64,000 nt of DNA from Amphiura filiformis (GCF_039555335.1 NC_092635.1:50984052-51048051); one strand, 5' to 3'; shown: positions 46,890-58,670, counted from the stretch's first letter. Program-made: numbers and translations. Notes: a model not told the origin generated them from the sequence alone.

Positions 46890-47270
46890 GGAGGGTAAAA
46901 TTTATGAGGGGGGGGGGGGCAAAGGTTTGTTTGGCATGCCAAGAGGGCGGGGAAGTAATTTTTGGTACATAATCATGGGGCACCTTTTAAATAACGTGCT
47001 TTAAAAAGGGCTTATGAACACACTACATGTACAGAAACGTTCAAATACATGTATGCAAAATTCCTACTCGCTATGCCCGCATCATATATCTAGACCATTT
47101 GAAGTTGAGAAATTGGGAACCCAAATATTTGCCGTGTGCAAAGGGGTGGGGGGGGTAAAGCTTTTTGACAGACCAAGAGGGGTGCGATTTTTGGCAGACC
47201 AGGAGGGGAGGGGCAACAATTTTTGGCAAGCCATTTGAAAATTTTAGCTCCCGAGTGGCTCGTAATTATT
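46890..47270. repeat. G-rich TTTTTGGCA repeat, C unit
   Basis: GGGGGGGGGGGCAAAGG and AATTTTTGGCAAGCC phrases, homologous to 29710-30065. Confidence 0.6.
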
Positions 47271-47415
47271 GCACAGCCCCTTATGTTATCTTCAATTTAA
47301 GCCAACTGAATAAACTTATATAAAGGTTATAAAACGGTTTCATACAAAATGTTTCGAAACATTCAAAAGATGCCATTGTTTTAACAAGTTGACAAAAGAC
47401 ATTTTTTAAACAAAT

Positions 47416-48007
47416 CGCCGCTCGAACGACATATCTGTCTATCAGCCATTTTTGACAAAATCAGATAAGATCAGTTTCATAATCTTTGTATAAAGCTCTA
47501 CATTCTGACAAACTTTCAAGACATGCATGTCATTAATTAATTAAGTATTATCAATAATTAGGTTTGGCGTATCTCACTCAATGGAATGATTGTGTACAGC
47601 ATTCCTCATGTGTTGGACGACATAGTGGCGTATCAGTGACATACGCGACAATGTCGTAAACTATTTTGGTATATCGCGGCTGTGTGGCTAATATGGATAA
47701 TCTATTACTCAACATACTGGCGTATCACGTGTCCTATGTCAATTATGAATGGAGAATAATTTTTCAAAAAAAAATGACTTACTGGCGTATCAGTTTAATG
47801 ACTAATTACAATTAATTGGTGAATGAAAACCATGTATTTTATACAATAAATGTAACTTAAATATTTATATTTTCATATCCATTCAAGAAAAGGAAACATT
47901 TTAATTGAGGTAATGTATGACAAAGGGTTAAAAGTTGCAAAAACTTCAGATGTAATTATTTCAAATTGGCCATTTTCGTGATATACCACTATGTCATCCG
48001 CGTGACG
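47416..48007. mobile_element. 592-bp element at the same AAAT site as the B-unit MITE
   Basis: The ends CGCCGCTCGAACGACATA and the inverse of TATGTCATCCGCGTGACG agree at 13 of 18 positions. AAAT is duplicated at 47412-47415 and 48008-48011. The interior repeats GGCGTATCA several times (about 47565, 47629, 47712, 47784). It is unrelated in sequence to the 422-bp element at the matching place in the B unit. Confidence 0.65.
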
Positions 48008-48497
48008 AAATGTTTACAAAAATATAATGACATTTTGACAACATAAAACATAACATGTTTTTTTATACAGAAGTTTAAAATGTTTTAATAAGTAATAAAT
48101 AATTTTCAGAAACATTTAAAACGTTTGTGTTTGCTTGGTAAGCAAGGAAACGCACCCCTACACACCCCCACCCCATGGGAATAATTACCCAAATTTACAT
48201 ATTTTTATTTTCTATTGGCTTAGTTCTGTTGCTACGTCTTCTTTTCGATGTCACTATGGACCACAATGTCCGCAATGGCATAGTCCAATAACCTCATTTA
48301 AAAAATCATTATGCAAAATTTGACCTCAAGTTGCAGAGTATGAGTTTTTGTACTCAAATTTTCAAAGGTCATTCAATGAATGCGCAAACGGTATTGAGGT
48401 TAAAGAGCAGTGCCCTGATAGATGAGCATGTTGTGGATCTTAGTTTGTAATCATGGTATTATATGCAGACATCAGTCGATGATTCATTGGAAGCGAG

Positions 48498-51400
48498 CTA
48501 AAAGTTCTTTACTGGAATTTTGACGATAACCTGTGGAAAAAAAATCACATTGTCATTTATAGCTGGAAAAAGGCTGTGAATGTGCAAAAACCAAAAGACG
48601 ACATTGTGCTATTCCAGAAAATAGAGAACTTTTCAATAAAGGAAATGGCTGGATTTCCAAGTTTTCTTTCTAAAAATGACTGAAATTCCCGTTGCCAATG
48701 TTACTGGATAAAGCTTGGGAATACAATTAAATGAATGAACCCCTCTATAGGGGGCGTGAATCTTTTTTGGAGTAGCCCATTTGAAACCGACTAGATATTC
48801 AATAATATGCAGTATTACGTGATTTGTTGAGCTCTAGTTATGTGAAACGAAATTAATATTTTTAAATTGATTCATTTACGTACCACCAAATGTTAAATAA
48901 ATACTATTTAGACCATTATTTTTGGCCAATCACATCCATCCACATTTGATAGTAAACATTATTTTTCTATATTTTAAGGAAGGTCTGATGATGAATTTCT
49001 TACCGTCTTTATCTCGCAATATTCCGAAAGTCCTTCCTCGCCTCTACGCAATAAAATGATAACGTATATTATTTCGGTTAATAAGTTTTATCAAGGATAA
49101 TTATGTTATAAGCGATTGATGATAGCCCTCTTAATATGCAAGAGTGTCCTGAGGGCCTCCTCAAAAAGTAAAAATATCAATCTTTGAAAGAAGTGGGCGA
49201 TGGGTCAAAACAATTTTTGAATGTATTGCCCCGCAATATAAGCAGGCTGCACTCATCACATGTCATGCCTGTGCATGTGTGCAATCATAGATTGAATACA
49301 TACCGCTCTTTTCAAAGACACTATTTGTACAGGTGTGAGTGAAACGTACATGGACTCTTCGAATTACGATCCAGGTCTTTATTTATTGATAATATGGTGT
49401 GAAGCAGAGGAACAGCGTACGTCTAGTGCAGTGCAACACATTCAAAAATAGTTTTGACCAGCCGCTATGGTAATAAATCCTGTTACATCACTACTTCTAC
49501 AGCGAATTCCATTTTGAAAAGTGTTGGAGATTTATTATTGTGTAAATGGTTGAGAGTAAAGTCGGACTATATTTTTCTTCTCTAAAAGTGCAAAATTTCC
49601 AAGTATTTTACTCTTTTCGGAGTGGTTCCTCAGTTCACTCCATTCAGGCGTGTTGTTGTGTTTTTAAAACTGGGTTAAATGTGAAGGATAAGTTCCAGCA
49701 TGTCTGTTTTACTCAGTTTATGATTGTCACTTACCCTTCGCGTCCAATTCCTGACTGCTTGTAGCCACCAAAAGGAGCTTGCATTGAGAAAGCTGCATAA
49801 CAATTCACCCTGAAATAAGAACAGAATTCATTGCGATACTGTCTTGAAGATACCAAAGATTAAGAAGACAGCACAGACATGGGTAGCATTGTAGACAACG
49901 CAAATATGGGTAGATTTTCCTGATTCTATTTATTTTGTTGCAATGTTACCGCTTAGGGTCCGTATACACAAAAGAGTTAAACCGGGTCTAAAGTTAGACC
50001 TGGTCTAAGTAGAATTTAGTCCAAGGAGAAAGGACATTTTCTTTCACATTTGCTTAATTTATTTTGTATTATTTTTGAACTTTGCATTTAAAAATCTTTA
50101 GAATTTGCTAGCTAATTTAGGAAGGAAATAAGAGTAAAAGACCATTCCTGATGGAACTTAATTCCACTTAGACCCGGTCTAACTTTAGACCCGGTCTAAC
50201 TCTTTTGTGCAAACGGACCTAGGTGTTTGCTAACTGCCCTCCAGAATAATGATACATGAAAAGGAAAATTTGAGGTTATTGCATCGGCAATTAGTTTAAG
50301 TTAGGTTTAACCAATTGTTGATACTTTAGCAGTATTTAGAACTCACTAACAGTTCACTTACCAAACATATCCTGCTTGGATTGTGTTGGCAATAGTGAGA
50401 GCTTTGTCAACATCTTTAGTAAATACGGCTGCGGCAAGACCATAACTTGTATTGTTAGCTCTTTCGGCAACCTCTTCGATAGTTTTGAACTTAAAGATAC
50501 TTTGTACGGGTCCAAAAATCTGAAATATACAATATGAAGTTTAAATGATCAAATCATATTGTCACAGTCAAAGAATAAGAAAATGAGCGTTGTGACGACA
50601 CTGACATCAATCGTTTTACGAGGTTATTCGTCGTAGAAGTAGTGATGTAACAGGATTAATTACCATAACGATAGGTGAAAACAATATTTGAATGTATTGC
50701 CCTGCACTAGACGTACGCTGTAACTATGCATCGCATTATTTAATTATCAAATAATATGCATAAATATCTGGATCGCAATTCTATTATAAATTTCACATTT
50801 ATATGCTGAGTCAATGTACGTGTCACTCACACTTGTACGATTAGTGTCTTCGAAAAGAGCGGTACTGTGTTCCATCTATGATTATACACATACATACATG
50901 GCAGGTGATGAGTGCAGCATACTTGTAGTGTAGAGCTATACATTCAAAAATTGTTTTAACATATTGGTATAAAATGTCTCATTACCTCTTCTTTTGCTAT
51001 CCTCATATCATCTTTAACGTCAGAGAAGACAGTAGATTCAACAAAGTAACCTTTGTCTCCATGCCGACCACCACCGCATTCTAATTTGGCGCCATCTTTC
51101 TTCCCGCTCTCTATCAAATCCATAATTTTGTCCACTTGTACCTGTTCAATCTGAGAATTATAAGAAGTCAAATTAATGCATTACCACGATTACCAATAGT
51201 TCTGATTCTTCATTCCCGCACCCACTCTTCAGCGTTACCCAGCTCGCCCCCCCGCACCAACCGGGAGTAGGACCGTCTACCAGTAGACTGTGCTGCATAT
51301 ACCCATTGCTCCAAGACTGCTCTAATGGATGTTCGTGGGAAGTAGACACCACCAGATTGTTTCACTTGCACATGTTTATATTTGCACCTGTTTTCAGCTT

Positions 51401-54400
51401 TCCTGAAGGAAGGACGGAAGGATGGAAGGACGAAAGGAAGGAAGGAAGGAACCCAATTTTCAAAGGCCAATGCTCACGTCCCGTCCCGTTGACGATTGCG
51501 AAAGGAGTGTGTAAGCAAAATAGTGTATTAATATAAAGGACAGGATTAATAAATGATATCTCTAATCATCCCGTTTAAGGGCTATGATAAGAACGTTTGC
51601 ACAGTATTTTTTATGGGACATGAGAGCACATCAGACATATCGAATTGAATTTTGAATACGAGGAACGTCCTCCTGATATCAAACATTTTTTCCTCAAAAA
51701 GACCTATATTTTGGTGTTTTGGGGGAAAATTCTTCAATACGAAAGGTCAAACCTTTCAATTGATCATCGGCTTTTCATCCCAGCTACATACACTAATACA
51801 TATCATTAGATTTAGAAAGTTTACTTCGAGGACTGTTAAATGAAGAGCTTGTTTCCAAACTATGTTAAGTGCACAACCACATGTTTCTCATTTACTTGTG
51901 TGATACAATCACAATTACCTTGAAAAGTTTGACATTAGCAACAATGAGTTGTACCATCATCAAACCATTATTTACCCCACCAATGATGCTTAACAATATG
52001 CAGACTATTGTTCTCATTTGAGAATCAAAGGCCTCACACAGTATTGTTACTAGCATCCATCCACTGGTTACTTCGTAATGGTGCATACAACTGAAATTAG
52101 TATAACTCATCATTTTTAATCATTTGCCATAAAATGTGCAAATTATTTGATATCAGAAGGACATTCTTCGTATTCAGAATGCAATTCGATATGTCTGATG
52201 TGCTCTCATGTCCCACAGCATGGGAAATGTCCAGTTTTACACGAAATTGCCGATTGTGTTTTAATCTATCGACGGTGTCTCAATCCATTCACGTCGAGAT
52301 AAATATGAAATAGGGACAGTCTTCAAGGTTTAACTGATCATACTCAAGCAGCACATAGAATGCCCTTCTATGTCCGGTCAGTTCACTTCTATTCTTAAAA
52401 GTTACGCAAACGGATATTCTCCTAAAGACAATAATGAACATGATGAAAACCTTCTTGTCATTTTCAGGAATGCACTAACCTGAGGTCCACCTTGTATCTT
52501 TGGATCGTACGGATCTCCAATTGTTCTTTTCTTGGCTCTTTCTACGCTTCTTTTGACAAATTCATCGTAGATTTCGTCTTGAACAAAGATTCTGGAGCCA
52601 GCAAAACAAACCTGCCCCGAATGATTGAACAAACCTATGTGACTCCATTCAACTGCGCTATCCACTGAAGAAAGCAAAATGGTTTTAAAATGGATCACAA
52701 CCAATTTATATGGCAACATTCAGCAGAGAAATAAAATAATATTTAGAAATCTGCAATTTGAAATTTTATTTATTTTTATTCAAAATGCGCTAATGCTATT
52801 ACTCTATTCTTACGGTCAGCATCGGCAAATATGATATTTGGGCTTTTGCCACCCATCTCCAAGGCAACCTTCTTCAGATTGCTGTTGGCAGCGCTCTTCT
52901 GAATTATTCTTCCAACCTGTGGATCCAATTACAAGTTTCAGTGCACAGTCAGTCGTGTTTGTAAATGCAAATATTATATTACATACTATATTACAAAGTA
53001 TAATAGGTCAAAATATAGTAGGCGTAATATGATTTTACATTGTTTTCACGATAGGTCCAATAAAAAAAATAAATTCCATGCCAATGCAAAGGTTAAACTT
53101 TTTCTGTTGGATTCTTATCATAATACTATTTACAGAGTGTCCGTCCGTCCGTCCGTCCGCGCGCTATCGCGTCGCGCGGAGCGCTTTCGCTGAGTCCGCG
53201 CGCTATTGCGTCGCGCGGATCGCTTGCGCGCGGATCGCTTGCCCGCGGATCGCTTGCGCGCGGATCGCTTGCGCGCGGATCACTTTCGCTGAGTACCAAC
53301 GGGCGCAGTGTGTGCAACTGAAATCATTAGGCCTACAGTGTGACTACCAAATGCATCTCATCGGACCAATAGGCCTATTTTAAACACATACAGCCTGTCT
53401 CAAAAAAAATTGTGCAAGTAAAAAGCGCCCTCTGTGACAATTAGAAAATACCGTTGTGACATAATGCTTACATCAACGTCAAGGGCGTAGACTTAGCTCT
53501 CAAATGCCGTTTAGTCTGTTCAATTTGCTTGTTTTAATCTTGAGATATGCTTACTTAACAACGAAAGGGTAAAATCACAATTGTGCCACTTTTACTAGGG
53601 AAGAGGGCTGTACATGTAAATCAATGATAGCATCCTTCGTGATGATAGCATCAAGAGTTCCTTCGAGAAATCAAAAGAATGCATCAATATATAATTGTTT
53701 TTAATGTTTTATCATGATAAAGGTATAATGGTTCCCCTTTTCCACTTACGACAAATTAAATGGTAAATAAATATTTCACATTCTGCTGTAAAATTAAATA
53801 CATCTGCATGTCAATGATTTTACCATGGTATACTGTTCTCATTTGTCATTCAAGACATGTTAAAAGACAAACATATATTGTACACTAATAGGTTAATGAA
53901 CTTTGACAAGTTTATGAAATTAGACAAATTAATGAAATTAGACAAAATAATGCACGCGCGCTGGTGTTGATGCGTCTAATGCGAAGGGGGAGTGCATTAG
54001 ACGCATCAACATCAGTTATCATTGATTTACATGTACCAGCCCTATTCCCTAGTAAAAGTGGCACAATTGCGATTTTACCCTTTCGTTGTTAACTAAACAT
54101 ATCTCGAGATTAAAAAGAGCAAATTGAACAGAACAAACGGTATTTGATAGCTAAGACTGTGCCCTTGACGTTGATGTAAGCATTATGTCACAGCGGTATT
54201 TTCTAATTGCCAAAGAGGGCGCTTTTCACTTGCACAATTTTTTTTGAGACAGGCTGTATTTCAATACGGAACGCGTGCATAGGCCTTTTTCAGTAGAACA
54301 TGATTATTTCCGGGGTCATCCAGAATGGTTAACATTAAAATAATCAGTTATGGTAAGGCATTATAACCCGTTATATTAGGCGTTATTGCGTTTACTAATT

Positions 54401-57400
54401 TCGGGGTATTTTCGGGATCCTCCTTGGAAGACGTAGGCCTAGGTGCTAGGCCTATATCATAGTAGTTAAAAAGGTCAGAGCAGGTATATTGGTAACGGGT
54501 GTTGGGCAATTAGAGATAGGCCTATTACAAGAACTGCCCGACCCGAGAACCGCGAAATCTAGTATATATATATTTAGCACGTTTAGTTTCCTGGAACATC
54601 ATTGATTGAACGACTGCACAAATTAGTGTTTGAACATATATAACGGATCCTTGTGGTACACCAAGTATAAACCCACCTCTGTTGATCCAGTAAATGTAAC
54701 CATATCGACATCCATGTGTTCACTTATTGCTGCTCCGGCAGTCGGTCCAAATCCTGGTACTACATTTACAACGCCAGGTGGGAAACCAGCCTAGAATGAA
54801 AATTCAGGTTACGATAACAAGATGATGTCAATAAGATGTTAGGATAAAGTGTTGCTTTAAGACCAATTGTTTGTTCCGAATCATATATGATATACTTTAC
54901 GCTTATCCTAGTCAGTTCACAAGATCATAAGTGAAAAAAAAAATCAAAAAAAAAATCAGTTCATATAAGACCATGCATTTCAGTTTTCAGGATCTGTGGT
55001 TCCCCCAAATCAGTTGTTAAGGCATACCGTAAAACCCTGTCTATAAGCATATACAGTGTTTTTGATGAAAGCTACATTAATACGAAACAAGCGTGAATAT
55101 GCCAATACAACAGATTGGTCTTACAAAAGTATTTGTTTGTGTATTCTTGGATCTGTAATTTATTTCCTCAAACTCCTTAATGGCGCCTGTATTAATTTAG
55201 CTTTAATCAGGAGCACTCTATATGCTTGTAGACAAGGTTTTACGGTATTGATCCCGAATCAGTTCTTTTTGGGTTTTAAAAAACCCAAAGGTTTGCTACT
55301 ATAATTGAATGCCGAATTAAAAAGACTAGTTTGCGTCTGACGTGACGTCAGTGCAAAGGCGCGACGTGATTGGTTGCTGACCTGCGCAGTACAGCATTTT
55401 GGTCTGGTTGACAGGACGTCATACGCAAGCTAGTCTTTTTAATTCGGTCTTCAATTATAATTAGATGTTGGAGATCGAAAATTAGGGCCGCACTACAGGG
55501 CCAACTACATGAAATCTTCAATTTCTACCACAATTATATAGTTCAATCGAGGGGAGATTTCAAAGTTCTTTTATTATCTCACTAATTCATGTTGATTCCG
55601 ATCTGTATTTCGGTTTCTTTGTACGACTATTTTTAACACATTTTCCTTACCTCTATTACAAGAGAAGCCAGATACAGTGCTGTCAATGGTGTCTGTTCAG
55701 CCGGCTTCAATACCAATGTATTTCCGCAGGTTAGTGCATTTCCAAGTTTAATCGCCGTGAGGTAGAGTGGTACGTTCCAGGGAACTATTGCACCAACGAC
55801 ACCGATTGGCTCGTATCTGGTATAGCAGAAGTAATCACCATCTGCAACATATTGATGGTGCAACTGATGAGTTAAATCGGTATAATGTATCGAGAAGAAT
55901 TTGGTATGGGAATACATCAGGCAGTTGTCATGAAATTATATTAGGGAAACATTATTATGTGGATGGATGATAAAACATATAGGCCTATATGACGTGGTAT
56001 ATCAAAATGAGACGCTTTTGGGCAGGATCGTAAATGGAGAAATAGCAAAAAAAAAAATGCCGTGATTTTTTTTGTCATTTATTTCTTTATTTTTTGTTTT
56101 GAGGAGGAGGGCTCGGTTTCTAGATCGTCTGCGGTACACAGCGTCATCATCCCTATATCTTGGTGTCAGAAATTGCCATGATAGTAGGCAGCCAATATAG
56201 TGGAGCTGGTCTCTACTATATTGAGAGCAAGTCTCTTATTTTATCCCTTGAGAAAGAAAAGTTTTGTCTTTTCGAAACGTCGGGTTTTTAACTTTGTTTA
56301 TATGTTTTGTGTTACTCCCCCATTGGACGCTGTGTCATATTATCCCTGTTTTTAATTTTGAAATGAAAGTCGTCTAAACAACCAGAGTGCCAGCCTCGCC
56401 ACTCGCCACTGTATAATAACATAAGCTAACATAGTAGGTATGATATTTACCAATTGGTATAGTTTTGCCATGAATCTTATCTGACCACCCTGCAAAATAT
56501 CGTAACATATTAGCCGCCCCACCAATAGATGGACGAGACATTGTGTGGTAAAGAAGGCCATTGTCCAAAGTCTCCAAGGACTATAAATAGGAAATCAACA
56601 AAAAAGAACAGAATATTTAAAAATATTCAACATTATATCATACGAGTATTAAACTACACGTTTAGAATAATAATATAATTGTATCATTTTATAATATGCA
56701 AGTAATCACGATCATGATAATTATTCTAATCTGACCTCAAATATTATATGATATCTTATCTATTATCTTAATCTGACCTCAAATAAACAAAACACAAAAT
56801 AAACCCTCAATTACGTAACCCATCAAGAATCTAAACCTGCACTAAATTACACATAACTAGTATCAATCTTGGCCAATTTAGAGCTTTTGGTAGCAAAATG
56901 CGGTATCGAATTGGAGCTAACAAAATGCTGCACACGATCGCGTCAATCAGATTTATGACGGGTTATATAAGTGAAACAGGCAAAATATTAACGGCGTTGA
57001 ATAGTTTACCGTACCGCTAGGCAATCAGCGTCTCGATCTACCAGGTCAGCTAACTTATTCAAAAGACGTCCTCTCTGAGACGCATCCATGCGGCGCCATG
57101 GTGAACCAATTTTGAATGCGTCCTTTGCAGCTTTCACAGCCAAATCTATGTCAGCCTTTAATGTTCAAGTGTGAAAAAATACGGGAAAGGGCAACAAGTT
57201 AGAAAATTGTAGCAATGTTTGAAAATACCGGTTCAAAACAAACGCATCATCATAAACACTGTCATCATCACAATCATGATGATGATGATCATTATTTTAT
57301 CAACGTTGTCGTCGCCATCGTCTTCAACCTCTTCCTCCTCCTCCTCGTCACAATATTCATCATCGTTAACATCGCCACCTTGCTCATAATAATCGTCAAC

Positions 57401-58501
57401 GTCGTCATTGCAGATCACCATTACTGCATATCTCCAAAACTGAAGTCATCAAGAAGTGGTCTTGATTTTAATTGCGCCATGCCAGAGTTGAAGTGAACAC
57501 CACGTCAAAGTCCCATGCATCAAGATAAAATATGTTATCATTGTGGTTGTTGTTGGTAACATTAATTACTATTGTTGTTGTTGTTGTTGTTTATAGCTTG
57601 GCCTATTTTTACCTTGTCACCCTCCTGAATATCGCATATCTTTTCTCCAGTCGTTGGATTTAAAGTGCCAAAGGTTTTTTCGCCTACAGAATTCACCCAC
57701 TCGTTGTTAATGAAAATCTGAGAAAAAATATGTATCGATCGAAAGTCACACATGTTTACATTGGACGTAATTACGTGGTTTTCTCCAAGGCTCGCTTGGA
57801 AAAAATTCAAGCATTTGGCAACATTGCAGTGATATTCTCCAAGGCTCGTTTTCCGAATACTAACCAACATTTACATTAAAATACGCAACTTGGGACCACA
57901 CGGTTGCAACGTTATCTGCTATTTCAATTCTCCGCCAGTGATGACCGGTTCACATCAGTAAAAGTCACCAGTCAAAAAGCTCGCTAGGATCCCGGGTGAC
58001 ACTCGTATAATGAAAGTAATGTGAAGGGGGTACGACACTAGGGGTCTATCGGTGTAGGGTATTTTGTTCCAAAAAAGGGGGTCATACAGTGAGGGATAAT
58101 GGAGAGTGCCAATTCAGTGCCAAGAAAACGGAGATCATTCAGTATGGGACCGCTAAAAATTGGGTGTCATTGATGGTGATAAATATCTTTCTGGGCAAAA
58201 TGTGCACAATTTTGCAAAAATATGCAGATTTGGTGCAAACGTAGAAAAAAGGGGGTCATTGGGTGTAAGCTGGTGAAAAAAGGGTCTCATTGGGTGATTA
58301 GACAGGCACATGACGCGTACCAATATATAGGAGTGCCCCCGGGCTAGTACCCTAAACCTGACTCTTAAACCTAACCCTAACCCCAACTTTCAGACTAACG
58401 ATCCCTTTTTATTTTTTGGACTAGCGAACCTTTTGTCGGACTAGAGAACCTTATTTTAAGTATCAACATACCTGTGTGAATTTGACCTCTGGAACTGCCA
58501 T
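48498..58501 (-). CDS. Aldehyde dehydrogenase, cytosolic ALDH1/retinal-dehydrogenase-like, copy C
   Basis: Coding exons in gene order: 58472-58501, 57613-57717, 57015-57155, 56451-56580, 55651-55841, 54677-54790, 52814-52916, 52480-52664, 50986-51150, 50362-50519, 49735-49809, 49004-49043, 48498-48530. Lengths and phases equal A and B; 489 residues, [10 protein letters not shown] to [10 protein letters not shown], no disruption. Catalytic N158, K181, E257 and C291 are intact and position 113 is Gly. It is the most diverged copy: [10 protein letters not shown] where A and B have IPWNFP, Phe after the catalytic Cys (QVCFAGSR), YAAFSMQ at 445-451, ANNTSYG in exon 10, GEEGLSEY in exon 12. The Phe to Val change at 159 (170 in ALDH2 numbering) is at the substrate tunnel. 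The promoter now has a mariner-like insertion about 170 bp upstream. Confidence 0.95.
49211..49506. mobile_element. Palindromic MITE (GATTAAC arms), intron 11 of gene C
   Basis: Core TGTGCAATCATAGATTGAAT and right arm CGCTATGGTAATAAATCCTG..TTCTACAGCGAATT. An extra ~40 bases (CATGGACTCTTCGAATTACG) sit in its middle. Confidence 0.6.
49954..50222. mobile_element. Fold-back element with GGGTCTAA repeats, intron 10 of gene C
   Basis: TAGGGTCCGTATACACAAAA at the left pairs with TTTTGTGCAAACGGACCTAG at the right. Each arm also carries two copies of CCGGTCTAA/ACCGGGTCTAA. A and B lack it. Noncoding. Confidence 0.75.
50622..50975. mobile_element. Palindromic MITE (GATTAAC arms), intron 9 of gene C
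   Basis: Left arm GTAGAAGTAGTGATGTAACA..GATTAATTACCATAACG; right part TGTAGTGTAGAGCTATACAT and CATTCAAAAATTGTTTTAAC. It ends about 12 bases from the exon 9 donor. Confidence 0.6.
51583..52216. mobile_element. CATGAGAGCACATCAGACAT MITE interrupted by a smaller MITE, intron 8 of gene C
   Basis: The left half ends near 51842 (AGGACTGTTAAATGAAGAGC) and the right half resumes near 52120 (GCAAATTATTTGATATCAGA). The insert between them is the inverse of the small element at 19737-19945 in gene A. The right end is TGATGTGCTCTCATGTCCCA. Confidence 0.65.
53135..53297. repeat. GC-rich tandem repeat, intron 6 of gene C
   Basis: A short (CCGT)n run leads into two copies of a ~39-base unit starting GTCCGCGCGCTAT, then four or five 15-base copies of GCGCGGATCGCTTGC. 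It is the only strongly GC-rich, CpG-dense stretch in the window. The minus strand reads as a repeated Ser-Asp-Pro-Arg-Ala peptide, which I regard as an artefact. Confidence 0.85.
53388..54259. mobile_element. 872-bp element with ~240-bp terminal inverted repeats, intron 6 of gene C
   Basis: ATACAGCCTGTCTCAAAAAA at the left is matched in reverse at the right. The pairing continues through AAGCGCCCTCTGTGACAATT, CATCAACGTCAAGGGC and TTTACTAGGGAAGAGGGCTG with scattered changes. The interior of about 370 bases is AT-rich and noncoding. Confidence 0.85.
55300..55459. mobile_element. 160-bp MITE with AAAAAGACTAG arms, intron 5 of gene C
   Basis: TATAATTGAATGCCGAATTA and AAAAAGACTAGTTTGCGT at the left are matched in reverse at the right (ACGCAAGCTAGTCTTTTTAA). 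The interior is CG-containing (GCGCGACGTGATTGGTTGCT). Confidence 0.8.
55991..56075. mobile_element. Terminal fragment of the 422-bp MITE, intron 4 of gene C
   Basis: GACGTGGTATATCAAAATGA then CTTTTGGGCAGGATCGTAAA matches one end of 27228-27649 and then stops in an A/T run. Confidence 0.55.
56150..56340 (+). mobile_element. Possible Penelope-like element 3' end
   Basis: CTTGAGAAAGAAAAGTTTTG followed by TCTTTTCGAAACGTCGGG resembles the '..GAAACGTCGG' phrase that commonly follows the GIY-YIG domain in Penelope-like elements. No coding part remains. Recognition is from memory of the family style. Confidence 0.35.
57240..57415. repeat. (GAY)n-rich triplet tract, intron 2 of gene C
   Basis: CATCATCATAAACACTGTCA, TCCTCCTCCTCGTCACAATA and similar phrases read Asp/Glu on the gene strand. 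The palindromic MITE found beside this tract in A and B is absent. Confidence 0.7.
58020..58340. repeat. GGGGGTCATTGGGTG repeat, intron 1 of gene C
   Basis: Same phrases as at 1-380 (AAAAAGGGGGTCATTGGGTG), replacing the intron 1 sequence seen in A and B. Confidence 0.55.
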
Positions 58502-58519
58502 ATCTGTTTTGTATTATTG

Positions 58520-58612
58520 CTCTTTTTATGAGTAAAATACATGCATTTATACAAAAACGCAGGAACTGCGTCGTGATATGACCTAGTAGAGCAGAGTGGA
58601 ACACGAAAAAGA
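58520..58612 (-). promoter_or_regulatory. Probable core promoter of gene C
   Basis: TATAAA (58546-58551, gene strand) is 45 bases upstream of the ATG. The upstream block (TCGTGATATGACCTAG then GCAGAGTGGAAC) is kept, but its CRE/AP-1-like core is degraded relative to gene B. Confidence 0.55.
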
Positions 58613-58670
58613 ACGTTTGTGTCCCATCAGTTCTAAATATCGAAGTTAGCCTCACTACCAGTCCTATGTA

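Larger units (their letters stand above)
44600..48497. other. 3' flank of gene C, paralogous to 27780-32154
   Basis: Starts where GGGCACTCGAATATGAAAGT matches 27787. It carries the same ordered blocks as the B flank but lacks the fold-back, the TTAA MITE and the SINE found there. It contains a CAGTGGCGGAGC-type MITE and a G-rich repeat. No gene was seen. Confidence 0.65.

Noticed and set aside
53126-53317. Repeated SDPRA peptide frame
   Set aside because: Simple consequence of a 15-base tandem repeat; no start or splice context of its own.
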